Assembly: GCA_001600175.1 (NCBI GenBank)
Contig: BCJC01000001.1
Span: 1,978,877-2,026,732 of the forward strand
Direction: 5' to 3'
DNA length: 47,856 nucleotides
From: Erythrobasidium yunnanense
Lineage: Eukaryota; Basidiomycota; Cystobasidiomycetes; Erythrobasidiales; Erythrobasidiaceae
The position numbers were made by a program, and so were the translations under genes. The notes below the pieces were generated by a model, which saw only the letters and a program-made list of their open reading frames with translations, was not told the origin of the DNA and did no database searches. Positions 9,642-20,546 of the stretch are shown piece after piece (position 1 is the stretch's first letter; the number at the start of each line of letters is the position of its first letter).

Positions 9642-10478
9642 ATGCCTCTGGACATCTACGCTAAATACTTAGGTTGGCAATTCCAAGGCGGCGACGTGGA
9701 TGTAGCACAGACAGCATGGGGGAGTCTTAGAGGCCGATTCCTGCAGGACGAGACTTGCTTGGAAGCTCTTTATAATCCGCAGACAAGCTTAAACGATCTG
9801 AACGACATGCTCTCGAGGACCATGACGAAGGCGCACAAGCATCGTTCTGGGAAGCAAAAGATGTCCACTCTCAGATCAAAGATAGAACATGCGCAGCGCT
9901 TCTTGAAGACTCTGTACACCTTCCGAGATACCTATGCTGTGTTCAAGAGCGGAAAGCAGTTGGGCATCCGTCTGCAAATGGGTGTTACACCGGATATCCT
10001 CCTGGATCCTGTACATCACTTCGTCTCCGTCATACCTGGCTACGTAGCTACGGTCTCATCTAGAATGAGCATGCAAGAGCGCTGGAAGCTGCCCCCCTCC
10101 GATGCGCGGCATCCGGAGGGCTGAGACGATGATGATACGAGGAGCAGCGTCATATATGGACCTATGTCCTTGGTCAATCATGTATGCAATCAAGGCAATC
10201 CAAAGGAATTTCCAGGCTCTTTCAGCTTTCACAAAGCGGAGACGGAGCAGCGAAGCCATAGGCAAGGCGGCGGCATGGAGCAAAAGATTGAATGGATGGT
10301 GCATATGGTGGATGTGGACTTTGATCCTGATACCAGAGAGATCCGATACTCGTATGGTCCAAAACCTGGCCTGATGTGTCCTTGCGATTGTAGGCATTGG
10401 TGAGCAGCATATTACGGGATTTAACGCGATATGTTCTGATACAAATATATACACAGCCGAAAGACTTCTGCATCGTAG
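9642..10478 (+). pseudogene. SET-domain (SUV4-20-like) protein with one in-frame TGA
   Basis: Exon 9642-10399 and exon 10457-10478 are joined across a 57-nt intron (GTGAGC...ACACAG), about 259 codons. After a helical N-terminus come SET-like elements: IPGYVATVS (beta-sheet entry), GPMSLVNHVCN near codons 173-183 (the catalytic-core NH-C motif), IRYSYGPKPG, and CPCDC completed across the intron by a third cysteine (CPCDCRHC), like a post-SET zinc site. The order and spacing resemble SUV4-20/Set9 lysine methyltransferases of histone H4. A TGA at 10122-10124 (codon 161) falls between the first half and the NH-C motif, and the frame is open on both sides. I found no GT-AG intron that removes it with correct phase; a GC-AG intron would be possible but deletes expected residues. 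Either a recent nonsense change, a sequence error or unusual splicing. Confidence 0.6.
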
Positions 10479-11145
10479 CTTTCACCTCCTTCCCTTTCGT
10501 CTACGCTGTATCGAAAGCGCCTGGCCTTCCTGACTTCCCACCGACTTGCAAGTCTGTGACCTTTGTTTGCAGTACCCTATAGTGGACGTTGTGCTTACAG
10601 TCGACGTTTTCATCGATGTCTACTTGCAAAATATGATACTCCTTCGTCGTGACGCCCGTTCCTGTCTGCCTACCTCATGGGAAAGGTAAGATGCCCACAG
10701 GGAAATCAGGATTGAGTTCAAGTCACATAGTCGTCGGACCCTAACAGAATGATCTGTACCTTGAAGACTCGCACGCCAAGCGCTCCGAGGGCGCAAATAA
10801 AGACCAATCGTGCCGGAAGATCAGGCGCGATCGAGGGCTATATCCAAGGCAATCGCGATGCACCGATATCGGTTGCTGTAGTGTATTCATACTCTGTATA
10901 ACGCTGTACGATTGTGCGCAGGTGCGATGCAATCATGGGGAGTAGCCAGGCTCTGCTGCTACAACTTGCGCTGACTACATCGCCGTAAAGACGCATCAAG
11001 CCCATGGGCATTTAAGTAATATAATTCAGCTCGTTGTGATCGGTAAAAGTTATGCGACTCTGCGTGCGTCCACAGAGCAACCGACGCATCAAAAAGAAAA
11101 GAAACTGCGAGGCAATTGCTCCCAAGCTTGTTGCCGCCTGGAACT
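10479..11145. other. Intergenic, no supported gene
   Basis: Between the SET gene and the aromatic cluster. A minus-strand frame of 180 codons (10959-11501) runs over the enol-lactonase promoter and start codon and has biased, repetitive composition; I take it as chance. Otherwise nothing is seen. Confidence 0.45.
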
Positions 11146-11169
11146 CGGAGGTCGGAAGTCGGGCAACGG
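11146..11169 (+). promoter_or_regulatory. Four CGG triplets at 7-bp period, upstream of enol-lactonase
   Basis: CGG occurs at 11146, 11153, 11160 and 11167, with four-base spacers AGGT, AAGT and GCAA. It lies about 320 bp upstream of the enol-lactone hydrolase start. CGG is the half-site of fungal Zn2Cys6 regulators. Similar arrays lie at 15722, 16132 and 20530 in the same cluster, and the core CGGAGGTCGGA is shared with two of them. Confidence 0.65.
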
Positions 11170-11490
11170 GCTCCAGGAAGGGTCACATGCTGCAATGTGA
11201 GAACGAGGCCTGGAAGTCGACTAGGGTCATGCAGGTGGATGAGTGGACCGCGAGATTGATCTAGTCTCCGTCCTGAGCTGCCATTATAGCGATCCGGCCT
11301 CCAGGCAGTCTTCGGGCTGGAAGAGAGTCGCATCCCGTGCTCATCTCTCGTAAGAGCAGCGGGAGACGGACGAGGGGCACTGCTGCGTAGCACAAGCTTG
11401 CAGAGCTCGTTCTTGGTAGGCCACGCGCTTGTCGCTCTCGACCACCCGTTTTTCTGAGCCGCATAATCCAACCCGGTTCGCAAGGTCACA

Positions 11491-12547
11491 ATGCTCGACA
11501 TGATGGATGTGGGCCATAATCAGAACGACTCCAACAACCTCACATCGCACGTAGTAGAGCTCGCGACATCCGGAAGAAAGGTTCATTACCTCAAGGCCAC
11601 TTTCGGACAGGGAAGCGTCGTGCCTGTGATCGCCCTGCACGGGCTCGGCGGGTATGTTTCTTCACTCCGTCAAAGAGGCCATCGCCATTCCAGCACGATG
11701 CGCAAGATGCTAAGCTGACTGTCTTGATGCCTCTGCGCTCGCGGCTGCCATACGTGGTTTTCCGGAATGACAGGTCATCCGCATACTGGCTTTCTTCTAT
11801 CAAAGCTGCAGCATTGGAGCATAGCCGAACTGTACTTGCACTCGACTGGGACGGCCATGGCCAAACTGCCTTCTCCGGACGGGATGATCTCTCGATGGAA
11901 GACTTGGTTTCCGATCTCCTGGACTTCTTGCAGACTTTGGGCATCCAGAAAGTCATCCTGCTGGCGCATTCCATGTCAGCCGTGGGTGCCATCGCGTGCT
12001 GGTCGCTGAGTAGGGCCTTAGCTGAATTTTCCGTAAGCAGATGGTTTCGACCATTTTTGCGGAGCGCTTTCCGGAGCGCGTAATGCTGCTCATATTGCTC
12101 AATCCTGTTCGCAATTTGTCTAGAGCGGTCAGAGATGGATTGCTGCAACGAGTGGCTCTTGCCAAGAAGGGGACAGAGGGAATGGCGACCATAGCCGAGG
12201 CCATAGCAACATCCGCGGTCTCAGTATATACAGGTTCCAGCAACCCAGCAGCCGTGCAAAGAATACGAAAAATGGTGCGCAATACTGGAGCTCGAGGATA
12301 CGCAGCTGCCGCTATAGCATTGCAACAGTCTCAAACCCTGGACGTAAGCACTGTAACATGTGACACCGTTCTGATAGGCGGGCAGGAAGATTACCTTGCT
12401 AGCAGCGACCTGGTTCGGGCTTGGGCGGCAGAGCTGCCACCAGAAAGCACGGGTGTGCATATCTTGGAGGATGTGGGTCACTGGGCGGCTGTTGAAGCGC
12501 CCGCGCGCGTTGGCAAGCTTCTTCGCACGGCTCTGGATCACCGGTGA
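11491..12547 (+). CDS. Alpha/beta hydrolase, probable 3-oxoadipate enol-lactone hydrolase
   Basis: Three exons: 11491-11651, 11774-11981 and 12041-12547, in phase, about 291 residues. Introns start GTATGT and GTGGGT. The protein has the fold's landmarks in order: ALHGLGGSSAYW (oxyanion loop), the LALDWDGHGQT strand, nucleophile elbow LAHSMSA (Ser), FAERFPERV after it, GGQEDY (acid region) and VGHWAAVEAP (His). This is the layout of 3-oxoadipate enol-lactonase and close relatives, which hydrolyse the enol-lactone to 3-oxoadipate. Substrate is inferred from the neighbours: it is followed after 66 bp by the carboxymuconate cyclase on the same strand. Another alpha/beta hydrolase activity cannot be excluded. 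The four-CGG array at 11146 lies in its promoter. Confidence 0.8.
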
Positions 12548-12613
12548 GAATCTGACGTTCAGCCTTATCGGGTGGAAGATGGTTGCTGACAACGTCCAAG
12601 TCCGTTCTTCCTG

Positions 12614-13974
12614 ATGGTCGCCGCTTTCCGCAGTCCTCAGATCTTCACGCTATCCTTCTGTCCCCTCACGTCTGAGACCGCTCTGCTGGCCGTCAATGAT
12701 GCTGAATGTGGTCATTCTTGGCTAGATCTTTCTGACAATAAAACCACGCTTTATGCCACAGACTGGTCGACACCTCCCTCTATATCCTCTTTCTGCATCA
12801 TCCCTCCATCCTCGGCGACGCCATTTCCAACCATCGCTCAACGATCTCAAGCCCCTAGTGAACACTTATCCGGCTACGTTTGTAGCAATGACAAAGCGGT
12901 GTACTCTGCTTGTGGTCCGCAGGTGGATGTCTTCCTTCTTGATCGCAAGTTGCAGTCTCTGCAATCACGCGAGGCTGCACAGAGTTTGTCGCTTGTCGGG
13001 AAATCCGGAGTCCGTGCTTGTAATGGCGAGGGTGATTTTGGAGGCTTAAGGCATGGGGGCCATGTGAGCATGTTCTGCTGCTAGCAAAGGCATAGATCAC
13101 TGACGGCCTGTGCAATCACGCAGAGTGCCGACCTCTCGCCAGATGGCACCAGATTATACGTGGCAGACATGTATGCTACTCCAAGCCTGTTCGAGTGATG
13201 CGGGCGCTGAAGCTCATAATTATGCGCAGTGGACGCAACTGTATATGGCTATACGAGGTTGACCCTGAATCAGGTCTACTCACCCTCTTATCTCAAAACA
13301 TAGCCAAACGGCTAAATGATGGACCGCGACATGTTTGGCCCCATCCAAATGGTCGGATTGTATATTCCCTGCAAGAGCATTCATCTGTAGGTGTTTGCCG
13401 CAGAACAGCTTGCCACTTGATCTCATTCCGCGATTGGCAGTATGTTGATGTGCTGGCGCTATCTGAGGATGGAAAAATCTTGGAATGGATGCAAGGTGTC
13501 AATATTCTCCCGGAAGGAACACCCTGTGATAAATTCTGGGCGGATGGTATGGTGCGCCCCAGCTGCCGTGGCCTATCCTGACTGACCGACCTGGACTTGC
13601 CACCTATTGATAACATAGAGGTCCGGCTTTCGCCAAATTGCGATACACTCTTCGCATCAACTAGAGGTCTGCAAGCGGACACAAAAGGCTACGTGGCAGC
13701 ATGGCCTCTTCTCCCATCGGGCCATCTATCCTCTGTCACCTACGAACATGCTCATCGCTTCCAAACGCTTACCTCAGGCGGCTGGGCAAACGCGATTGCT
13801 ATATGTCCAGACTACGGCCCACACGGAGAAACGTTCTTGACATTGACAGACAGCGAGGAAGGCTTCGTGCAGATCTTGTCTCATGATAGAGTGTCAGGTT
13901 TCAGAGTGCTAAGCCATACGCCGCTTAGCATATCTGCGTTACGAATCCAAGCCAGCGTGGCCGTGTGGCTATAG
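12614..13974 (+). CDS. Carboxy-cis,cis-muconate cyclase (seven-bladed propeller lactonase)
   Basis: Five exons in phase: 12614-13063, 13124-13170, 13230-13386, 13441-13546 and 13619-13974, giving 371 residues. Propeller-blade signatures recur: SADLSPDGTRLYVADIGRN, IWLYEVDPESGLL, DGPRHVWPHPNGRIVYSL, VRLSPNCDTLFAS, and the C-terminal VAVWL typical of fungal carboxymuconate cyclases. Known members convert 3-carboxy-cis,cis-muconate to the lactone in the fungal 3-oxoadipate pathway. They act in the cytosol, and no signal peptide is seen here. It follows the enol-lactonase by 66 bp, and no CGG array was found in that short gap, so it may depend on the upstream promoter or on elements inside the neighbour. 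The relation to 6-phosphogluconolactonase-like propellers makes the exact substrate an inference. Confidence 0.85.
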
Positions 13975-14457
13975 AATCTGTTCCATCGTTGTAGATCAAG
14001 GCAGAACCGGCAGAAGCGCTTCTTAGTGTGCGAGCGAGACTCTTGCTACGCTGCTACTTTGCTTGTCCTTCGCCCATTGACATAAGCAATTTACCCACCC
14101 TGACATGCTGCAACTCGCCAGCAATCCAGCCCGCCATCCTGGACAGTCACCTTAGGTAATCGACTGTGAGGGTCGAGTAGCTAGAGATGCAGAAGTGCAT
14201 GACACGCAGCACGGGTCGCGAGGGGTCAACGAAGTGGCTCGATGTACAGTGGCCACACGCAAGAGTGTGGAAGGTTGAGCCGAGAACCTCACATTGGATA
14301 CTGAGCGCTTGTAACGTCAGGTCAGTTGATAGCGTCAAATCTGGCCGTTCTTGCAGACAGCGGCAGCTTTGATTACAACAATGATGTACACACAAGCTTC
14401 CCAAAGACAATGTCGTGCCCTGTTGCCTTCCTCTACTACCGCCTACTCGTGTTGCAG
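13975..14457. other. Convergent intergenic region
   Basis: Between the 3' ends of the cyclase (plus) and the transporter (minus). It presumably holds both terminators. No gene recognised. Confidence 0.5.
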
Positions 14458-15593
14458 TCACTGCTGCTTCTTCTCCTTCTTGAGATAGAGGCTAGACAAA
14501 TCGAAGATTGGAAGATTGATGTGAGAGCCAACGGAAGCCATTGTGAGATGGATTGTCAGCCATATGGCAGCCTGGATCGGTCGATGCAAACTTTCAGTAC
14601 TTGCGATACTCTCGCTAATAAGAGAGAAAGGGGGAAAACTAAACGCACCAACGATGAGACAATGCCGAAACCTCCGCCAACATGCTGCTCGATATTGGAC
14701 CTAGCTAGATTTCCGCTGCCGATATGGTATTGACTGGCCGAAACGAGACCAAAGAAGAACGTGAGACCGAGGAGAAGGATGACATTGAGGACGTTCGTTC
14801 GGCAAGCCGCTATTGTGAAAATACCGGACATGATGCAGAAGGGCTGAAAACCAGTACTTTGTGTCAGCCGAAGACATCGAGATACGTCAGAGCATGCATG
14901 GCTCAGCCTTACAATCAAGAGGATCGAAATGGCCCGTACAAAAGGAGCGGCTTGTACAGCCGCGCCAATCGCTGCGATGCCAGTGTCCTGACCATTGCTC
15001 AGAAGTCCTCCGACAGTTGCGTAGATGTCGCTCAGTGGGTTGTACAAATACCACAGTAAACCAGAAAAGCCACCTGTTACAGACGAGCACCGCGCGGGAT
15101 GAAAGTGAGGAGAAAGCGTTGTAAAAGCCTGCTTAGCAACCTCCGAGCGAGTTCTGGGTAGCAAGTTACCGTATGTGAAGAAGAGATAGCAAGGAAAGGT
15201 CAAGCCTTGTACCCAGGAGAAGATGGCTGCACTGATGAGCAGGACCTGCTCGTGCGGCATTTCAGTCAGTATTTAGTACAGCTTTCTGAAGTCGGAAGTA
15301 TTGCCTACAAATCCTACAAAGATGAAGCCAGGAGCGAGCACAAACAGCGAAGCGGCATTGGTGCCTCCCAGCTCGCACATCGCCAGACTCCAGGGCAGAA
15401 TGACTAAGACCAGAGCAATGGTGCCGATGCCAACTGGATTGGCGAAGGTTCCTGTGACTGGCGCAGGCGGTCGAGCATCCTTAGGAGTGAGGAAGAGGCT
15501 CTCGTATTCCTTGGCGGAAAGGGTAATCATGGTCGTGGTTGGTTTTCCTCCTTCCAGGTCATCGCGCACATGGTCCGCAGGACTGTGAGACAT
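14458..15593 (-). CDS. GPR1/FUN34/YaaH family membrane transporter
   Basis: Five exons on the minus strand, all phases consistent: 15309-15593, 15170-15245, 14913-15073, 14649-14843 and 14458-14571, 276 residues. The family entry motif appears as FANPVGIG, followed by about six hydrophobic segments (GTIALVLVILPWSLAMCELG, VLLISAAIFSWVQGLTFP, then FCIMSGIFTIAACRTNVLNV and later ones) and a short charged tail ending KKEKKQQ. Members move acetate, ammonium or related small monocarboxylates. Length matches the family (about 250-300). The N-terminal cytosolic tail of some 50 residues is usual in fungi. Divergent from the esterase gene, it sits inside the aromatic cluster, so import or export of an aromatic acid or acetate is plausible but unproven. 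A three-CGG array lies about 130 bp upstream. Confidence 0.85.
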
Positions 15594-15721
15594 TCTGACT
15601 GATTCGTCAATAGAGATGGAGACTGGATTCAGACAGGAAAGCTGCGATGGACAACTTCGTGCTCAAGGCTATATCGCCCGGTATACGCCACCGCAACCTC
15701 CCTCCCGGCACCCGCATGGCT

Positions 15722-15738
15722 CCGCCTTCCGACCTCCG
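15722..15738 (-). promoter_or_regulatory. Three CGG triplets at 7-bp period, upstream of the transporter
   Basis: On the plus strand CCG lies at 15722, 15729 and 15736. Read on the minus strand these are CGG with spacers AGGT and AAGG. The array sits 129-145 bp upstream of the transporter start and shares CGGAGGTCGGA with the arrays at 11146 and 20530. Confidence 0.65.
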
Positions 15739-16131
15739 CAACTGCCCCACTGGCCCATGTACCGACTAGCTCGGCAGGCTGTTTCAAGGCAAGTGTGGAA
15801 GATCCGGAGAGCCCAGGCCAGCCGTCCTTGAATGTACTACGCGCGGACTGCTATATCGGAATTTTTGCAAAGTGCAGCTCATCCGTCTGATCTCACAGCG
15901 AGCTTGGGTGCCTGAATCAATCTGTCTTGAACCTCTAGAAGCCAGTCTGAATATGTTTTTTGACTGCTGTAGACAATCTCAGGATTGCGGAAACATGCAC
16001 CAAGAGCCGGATACAGCGGATGGCGCATGCGCTGCAGAAGAGGACTTCTCGCAGAGAGTCCCGTCGCTAGAGCTGCCTCGCGTAGCCGGTCTCTTCAGGC
16101 CAGCTTCTTGCCCCTGGCACATGACCTTGAG

Positions 16132-16155
16132 CGGAACTCGGGATGCGGGAGTCGG
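16132..16155 (+). promoter_or_regulatory. Four CGG triplets at 7-bp period, upstream of the esterase
   Basis: CGG occurs at 16132, 16139, 16146 and 16153 with spacers AACT, GATG and GAGT, about 180 bp upstream of the esterase ATG. The spacers differ from the other arrays while the CGG period is exact, pointing to the triplets themselves as the contacted bases. Confidence 0.65.
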
Positions 16156-16335
16156 AGGATAGGTTGTCTCCGCAACGAAGGGCATTCTTCGCAATACCAT
16201 GGGAAGCATGCGATAGCGGAATCAGCCGCTTGATGGCCGAGGAAACACGCTGCGGTACCATCTAGTTGGACCTCCAGCTAATCCTGACCGTCCTGCCTCA
16301 TCCAACCGTTGTCTTGCGAAATACACGCGTTCACG

Positions 16336-17878
16336 ATGTCCAGCGAGACCACCGGCACTCTCTCGTACACTCCAGAGTGGAACGATCTTGTCAAGAACGT
16401 CTTTGGCGGAAACGCTCCTCTGTTCCTCGGAACTGGAGAGCAACTGAAAGGAGCTGCCGATGGCTTCACTGCAGCCTTTATCACGCCGCTACTGTCGAAG
16501 TTCAGCGAGACTGTCGACACAAGCGAAGGTCACTACAAAGCTGGTGACGGAAGCTCGCAACGATGGCGCAAATATCAGCCTCGTCGGAACCTCTACAAGG
16601 ACGCGGTCGTGGTTTTCTTTCATGGAGGAGGTGAGATGAATCGCGGTCGTCAGTAGCCACCATTCTACATTACATGCTGAAAAGTCTGGTACTGTGATAC
16701 TCTTGGCCTGGAACAGGTTAATGTTTGCGGCAAGTTAATTAGGAGCGAGCTGCGCCCTGCGTGAATTTCAGGAAGACCGAAGTAGCTGAGTCTGCGGGCT
16801 ATGCAGGCTCCGTTGACCTGGATGCATACGATGCCTCGACCATCGCTGAAGCCGGCGTTACGTGGTAAGCTTCTTCTCCCTTGTTGTTACAGTGAAGAGC
16901 ACGAAACGCTTAGGCCAGTTTTTGCCGCCTCTTCCGCTGGTGATTGCATGCATTCGTAGCATAAGTTTCGACTATCGGCTAGCACCTGTGAATGACCATA
17001 CACACGAACTGTATCTGCCCGTCTGATCGCTCAACGATACTCAAGGAACACGCTTTTCCCGCTGCACACGCTGACGCGTGGGCCGCTTATCAATGGGTAC
17101 GTCTTCTACGTTGGTTGGGATTTGGTCGAGATCAGGACTGACCTTCTCGAGTCGTCTCGCAGGCTAAGTCGGAGTACAAGGATTGCAGGATCGTACTAGC
17201 TGGCTCCTCCGCCGGGGCAACACTCGCAGCTTCCGTAGCAGCCCAAGCTCGTGATGCGAAAGACGCGCAGGTCATAGGTCAACTCTTGATGTGCCCTCCT
17301 TTGGCGCCGCCCGGAAAGCTTCCTGGAGTCGGCCTGTCGTGAGTCCAACTCTGCCACCATAACACCCCAAGATCATGGCATGCTTACTTTATATTGCGTT
17401 GCGCAGCGCCTCCTATAAGCGAGCCGAAGACGCCCACATCGTGAATCGAGCCTGCATGGAGTATTTCAACAAGCTCTACAATTTCATCTACCGATCTCTT
17501 GTCCATGGTAACCCTAGCTGACTACGGTCTGGGCCGTCTAGTCCGCAAGGTTTGGAGAACTCTCGCTTGTTCCCCCTTCTGGCCAAAAGTTTCGCAGGTC
17601 TACCCAAGACAGCCCTGCTGGCACCGGAGCATGACCCGAATATCGACGAGAACGGAGCATACGCTGCCGAGTTGCAGAAGGAAGCTATTGGGTCCGCTTT
17701 CACGTGGATTACGGCCTCCCTCACGCACACTGGTAAGCATGAAATTGCTTCTCCCAGGCTTTGCTTGTCCCACAGCTTACACAGCTGTTCCTTCAGGCTT
17801 GCCAACTTCGCCGGCCAGGCAGGTCAGGCCCACGCAAAACGGGTGGGCGAGCAGACAGAATGGTTGTTGGGCGCCTAG
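16336..17878 (+). CDS. Alpha/beta-hydrolase fold-3 (hormone-sensitive-lipase-type) esterase
   Basis: A multi-exon gene starting at ATG 16336. Successive exons read VVVFFHGG with a G completed across the intron (HGGG oxyanion motif), GSVDLDAYDASTIAEAGVT, ISFDYRLAP, EHAFPAAHADAWAAYQW, LAGSSAGATLA (GxSxG nucleophile), LLMCPPLAPPG and LLAPEHDPN (acid region). The catalytic His and the last exon are less certain: the final donor GTAAGC at about 17732 and the best acceptors differ in phase, so the C-terminus (GEQTEWLLGA) may need correction. The family hydrolyses carboxylic esters of short acyl or aromatic substrates. No signal peptide, so probably cytosolic. Lying between transporter and dioxygenase, with a four-CGG array upstream, it likely supplies aromatic substrate by ester cleavage. 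About seven introns of 40-190 nt. Confidence 0.8.
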
Positions 17879-18909
17879 GTGCGAGGCTGTGCATCGCTTT
17901 AGCACTTCCATACATGCCGCCAGCACGAACTCTTGTACAAATTTACACAATGTACCTATCTACCTATCTATCTACTGAATCAAACGACTTTCAATGCACA
18001 TCTTCACTTGCACGAGTGCGGCCAGTTTATCTTCTGCGCTGTCCTGCATTGTTCACCACGGGCCATCAAGGCCGGCTTCCCTTCCTCTTAATCCAAAGGC
18101 AATTAGCGCTCAGACCCTCTGTGCACTGTGACGAGTATGTTCTAATACCTCTCCTGATGGGCTGTCCCAATGCTCTCACTGCTCGTAGCGGTCCTGACTT
18201 CCCGCCTGCACGGCCATAGGCATGTCTATCTCGACAATCCCGGATGGTATTCAGAAGTTCATCGCATCCTTCTATTCTGCGAGTGATGTCGGACCGACTG
18301 GTCACCACAAATGCCTCCTTCACTTTCTTCCCTCAGCATCCTCATAATGGGTCCGACTCGGTACGATAGCCACGAAGGGATTCGACGTTTCCGCGAGACG
18401 GCATGGGACAAGGTTGCTACGCGCAAGCACGTACGGTGCATCATGATGCAGGCCCATAAGTCATGCTTCATGGGACTGTCGACTTTGGCTCCAAAGACGG
18501 CAGTCAGAAGAAAGGCGTCCAATGGGCCGCAAGAATGGTTTAGCAAGGTGGCAAGAAGGGACCATACAGACTTCTCTACTACCAGGTCTATGTTGTCCGT
18601 TACACAGCTGGCCTGAACTGTCTCGAAAATGTTAACGAATTATCCCCACCCAGCGATAAGCCTGCATGTGCGCCTCAAGGCATGATAGCATGCCACTGGC
18701 ATGCCATGGTGCGGTGTATACTGTGAGTGTGTTCCAGTCTGTACTCTCAGAGATCTGCTATGGGCGAGTCGCTACAGTAGGCAAGAAAGGAACGGTCATG
18801 ATCACGGTATGCCAGACTCCACTAATATAAAAGGTTCGCCATACGTCTCCAGTGCCTCTTCTGTAATACAGCTAGCATTGCAAGGAACCCGAGTTTGTCT
18901 GCAGCCTGA
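17879..18909. other. Convergent intergenic region of about 1 kb
   Basis: Between the 3' ends of the esterase (plus) and dioxygenase (minus). Short open frames on both strands (for example 18259-18616) overlap each other and have no splice signals or domains. A (CTAT)n-like run, ACCTATCTACCTATCTATCT, lies near 17952. Nothing else seen. Confidence 0.45.
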
Positions 18910-20306
18910 CTACTGACCAGATACCTCAACCGAGGAGCCCAACAACGGCCCAGTGATTTCGACTTCGTTCTTTTCTGCTGCTTTAGCCAGGTAAAAGTTC
19001 TGCTCCAGCTCATAGACCACCTTGTCCTGTAGCTCGCTCTCAACAGCCCGGTAGTCCTTGCTGACTGGCTTGAAGTCGATTACGAGCTTGTCCTTGACGG
19101 CAAAAACACTGTCGTCGGTCAAATCTGGTTATGTATAGAACCGGTAACGCGAGATCATCAGTCACAACACTCGGGTAATGAAAACACGAAGCTGACTCAC
19201 ACTTGCTGTCCTTGTCAAATAGCTGAGTTACCAGGGTCTTGTGGCCTTCTGCCTCAATCCAGAACTGCCGGTGCGTCAAGCACACGTCAGCAATGGCTTC
19301 TGTGGAAGGTGTCGCGCATTGGTCTTACGTGTAGATGCGCTGGTCGGAATGGGTGACGGTCCATGAGGTTGAGGAGATGGCCAGCTTGGTCTTAATGAGT
19401 AATGGAGGGGTATCAGCTGAGGACAAGAGCAAAACAGGGAGTAACGTGAGCTACTCACGGTCGAACGGAATAGGATAAGGAGTTGGGCGCAGGCAAACTG
19501 TGGCATAATTGCCCTGTGAGTCTGTGGTGAAGCGGCCTCGACAATGATAGTCTGGCTTCTCTGGGGACTGAGCGTCGTAACGACCATCCGGAGCGTCGTG
19601 CCAGACGTCTACGAGAGCGTTCTGCAGCGGTTTACCGTCAAAGCCGTAGACAGTGCCGAAAAGGTGACAGTAGGGCGCATCTTCCGGGACTCGTAGGATA
19701 GTGGTTCCGTTGGGCTGCACAGGCACTCCGCTTCGGTAGAAGGGTCCTAGGATGGCTGAATAGGTGGGATCGCTGAGATTTGCAGGCGTTCCAGCATCTT
19801 TGGTCTGTCCAGCGGCGCGTTGAGCTCTGGTCTGGTCCAGAGTATCTGGCGCGTAGAGTAAATTTAGCTTGTTATGGAGACGGGGGCGGTGGCCTCCCCG
19901 AGTTTTCCTTACCGACAAGTGATTCGATGCCGAAGATGTCTGTGACGAGCACTACCTCGTTACGCTGCTCATTGGAGACCTTGCCTGCCTGGACCATCAG
20001 GTTGCAAGCTGACATCCACTCCTCGACGGATACGTCCGCCTCGATAAGAAATTCATGAATCTTCCGAATCATGATTGGAAATGCCTGCAGACAGTTTTCG
20101 TGTAAGGAGGTCTTCTTTGGTAAGCTAGAGCCCCCGCCTGTGGGAGCGGGCTCGCAACGTACCTGCTTAACACGCGGGCTGGCTTTGGCACCGATGGCAT
20201 TGATTCTGGAAACTACCAATTAGAGGCTTGGAATTATAGTAAACATAGCCCAAGCATCCGCTCACACTGTTTCGGTGTAAGTGCTGAAGTCAAATGGGGT
20301 GCCCAT
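18910..20306 (-). CDS. Intradiol ring-cleavage dioxygenase (catechol / hydroxyquinol 1,2-dioxygenase)
   Basis: A minus-strand gene of about seven exons from ATG 20306 (MGTPFDFSTYTETV) to the stop at 18910. N-terminal helical linker domain: SPRVKQ, FPIMIRKIHEFLIEADVS, EWMSACN. Catalytic domain: YSAILGPFYR, ALVDVWHDAPDGRYD, CRGRFTTDSQGNY, RHPFRPAHLHFW, LVTQLFDKDSKY, DDSVFAVKDKL. The non-haem Fe(III) ligands expected in the family (two Tyr, two His) are present in GRYD and the RPAHLH region. The enzyme opens the ring between two hydroxyls to give a cis,cis-muconate or maleylacetate. The DVWHDAPDGRYDAQ stretch looks nearer to the hydroxyquinol type than to bacterial catechol enzymes, but the substrate cannot be fixed by eye. 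It shares a 437-bp divergent promoter with the phenol hydroxylase. Confidence 0.9.
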
Positions 20307-20529
20307 GTCAGTAAGTGCGAGGAGGAGGCAGGGAAGAGGTTGTCGGCTATGATTGATGGATGTGAGAGGTTGCGTAGGCTGGCGAGTAGTGAAGCGAGAA
20401 GCGCACGGAGTCAAGATGTCTATACGCAGAAGCTTTCGCGCCTATATGTTAGCACAATGTGGCAATGGTGCAGTTTATTTATCCGCTCAGGAGGCTCGTC
20501 GAGCTGTCTCTTCCCCGCCCCCTTTCCTT

Positions 20530-20546
20530 CCGACCTCCGACCTCCG
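20530..20546 (-). promoter_or_regulatory. Three CGG triplets at 7-bp period in the dioxygenase/hydroxylase promoter
   Basis: CCG lies at 20530, 20537 and 20544 on the plus strand, that is CGG on the minus strand with both spacers AGGT. This is the most regular array in the window. It lies midway in the 20307-20743 divergent promoter, about 225 bp from the dioxygenase start and 200 bp from the hydroxylase start, so one site could control both genes. Confidence 0.7.

Noticed and set aside
10959-11501. 180-codon minus-strand open frame over the enol-lactonase promoter
   Set aside because: It overlaps the four-CGG array and the start codon of a well-supported gene; its composition is biased and no domain or splice support was seen.
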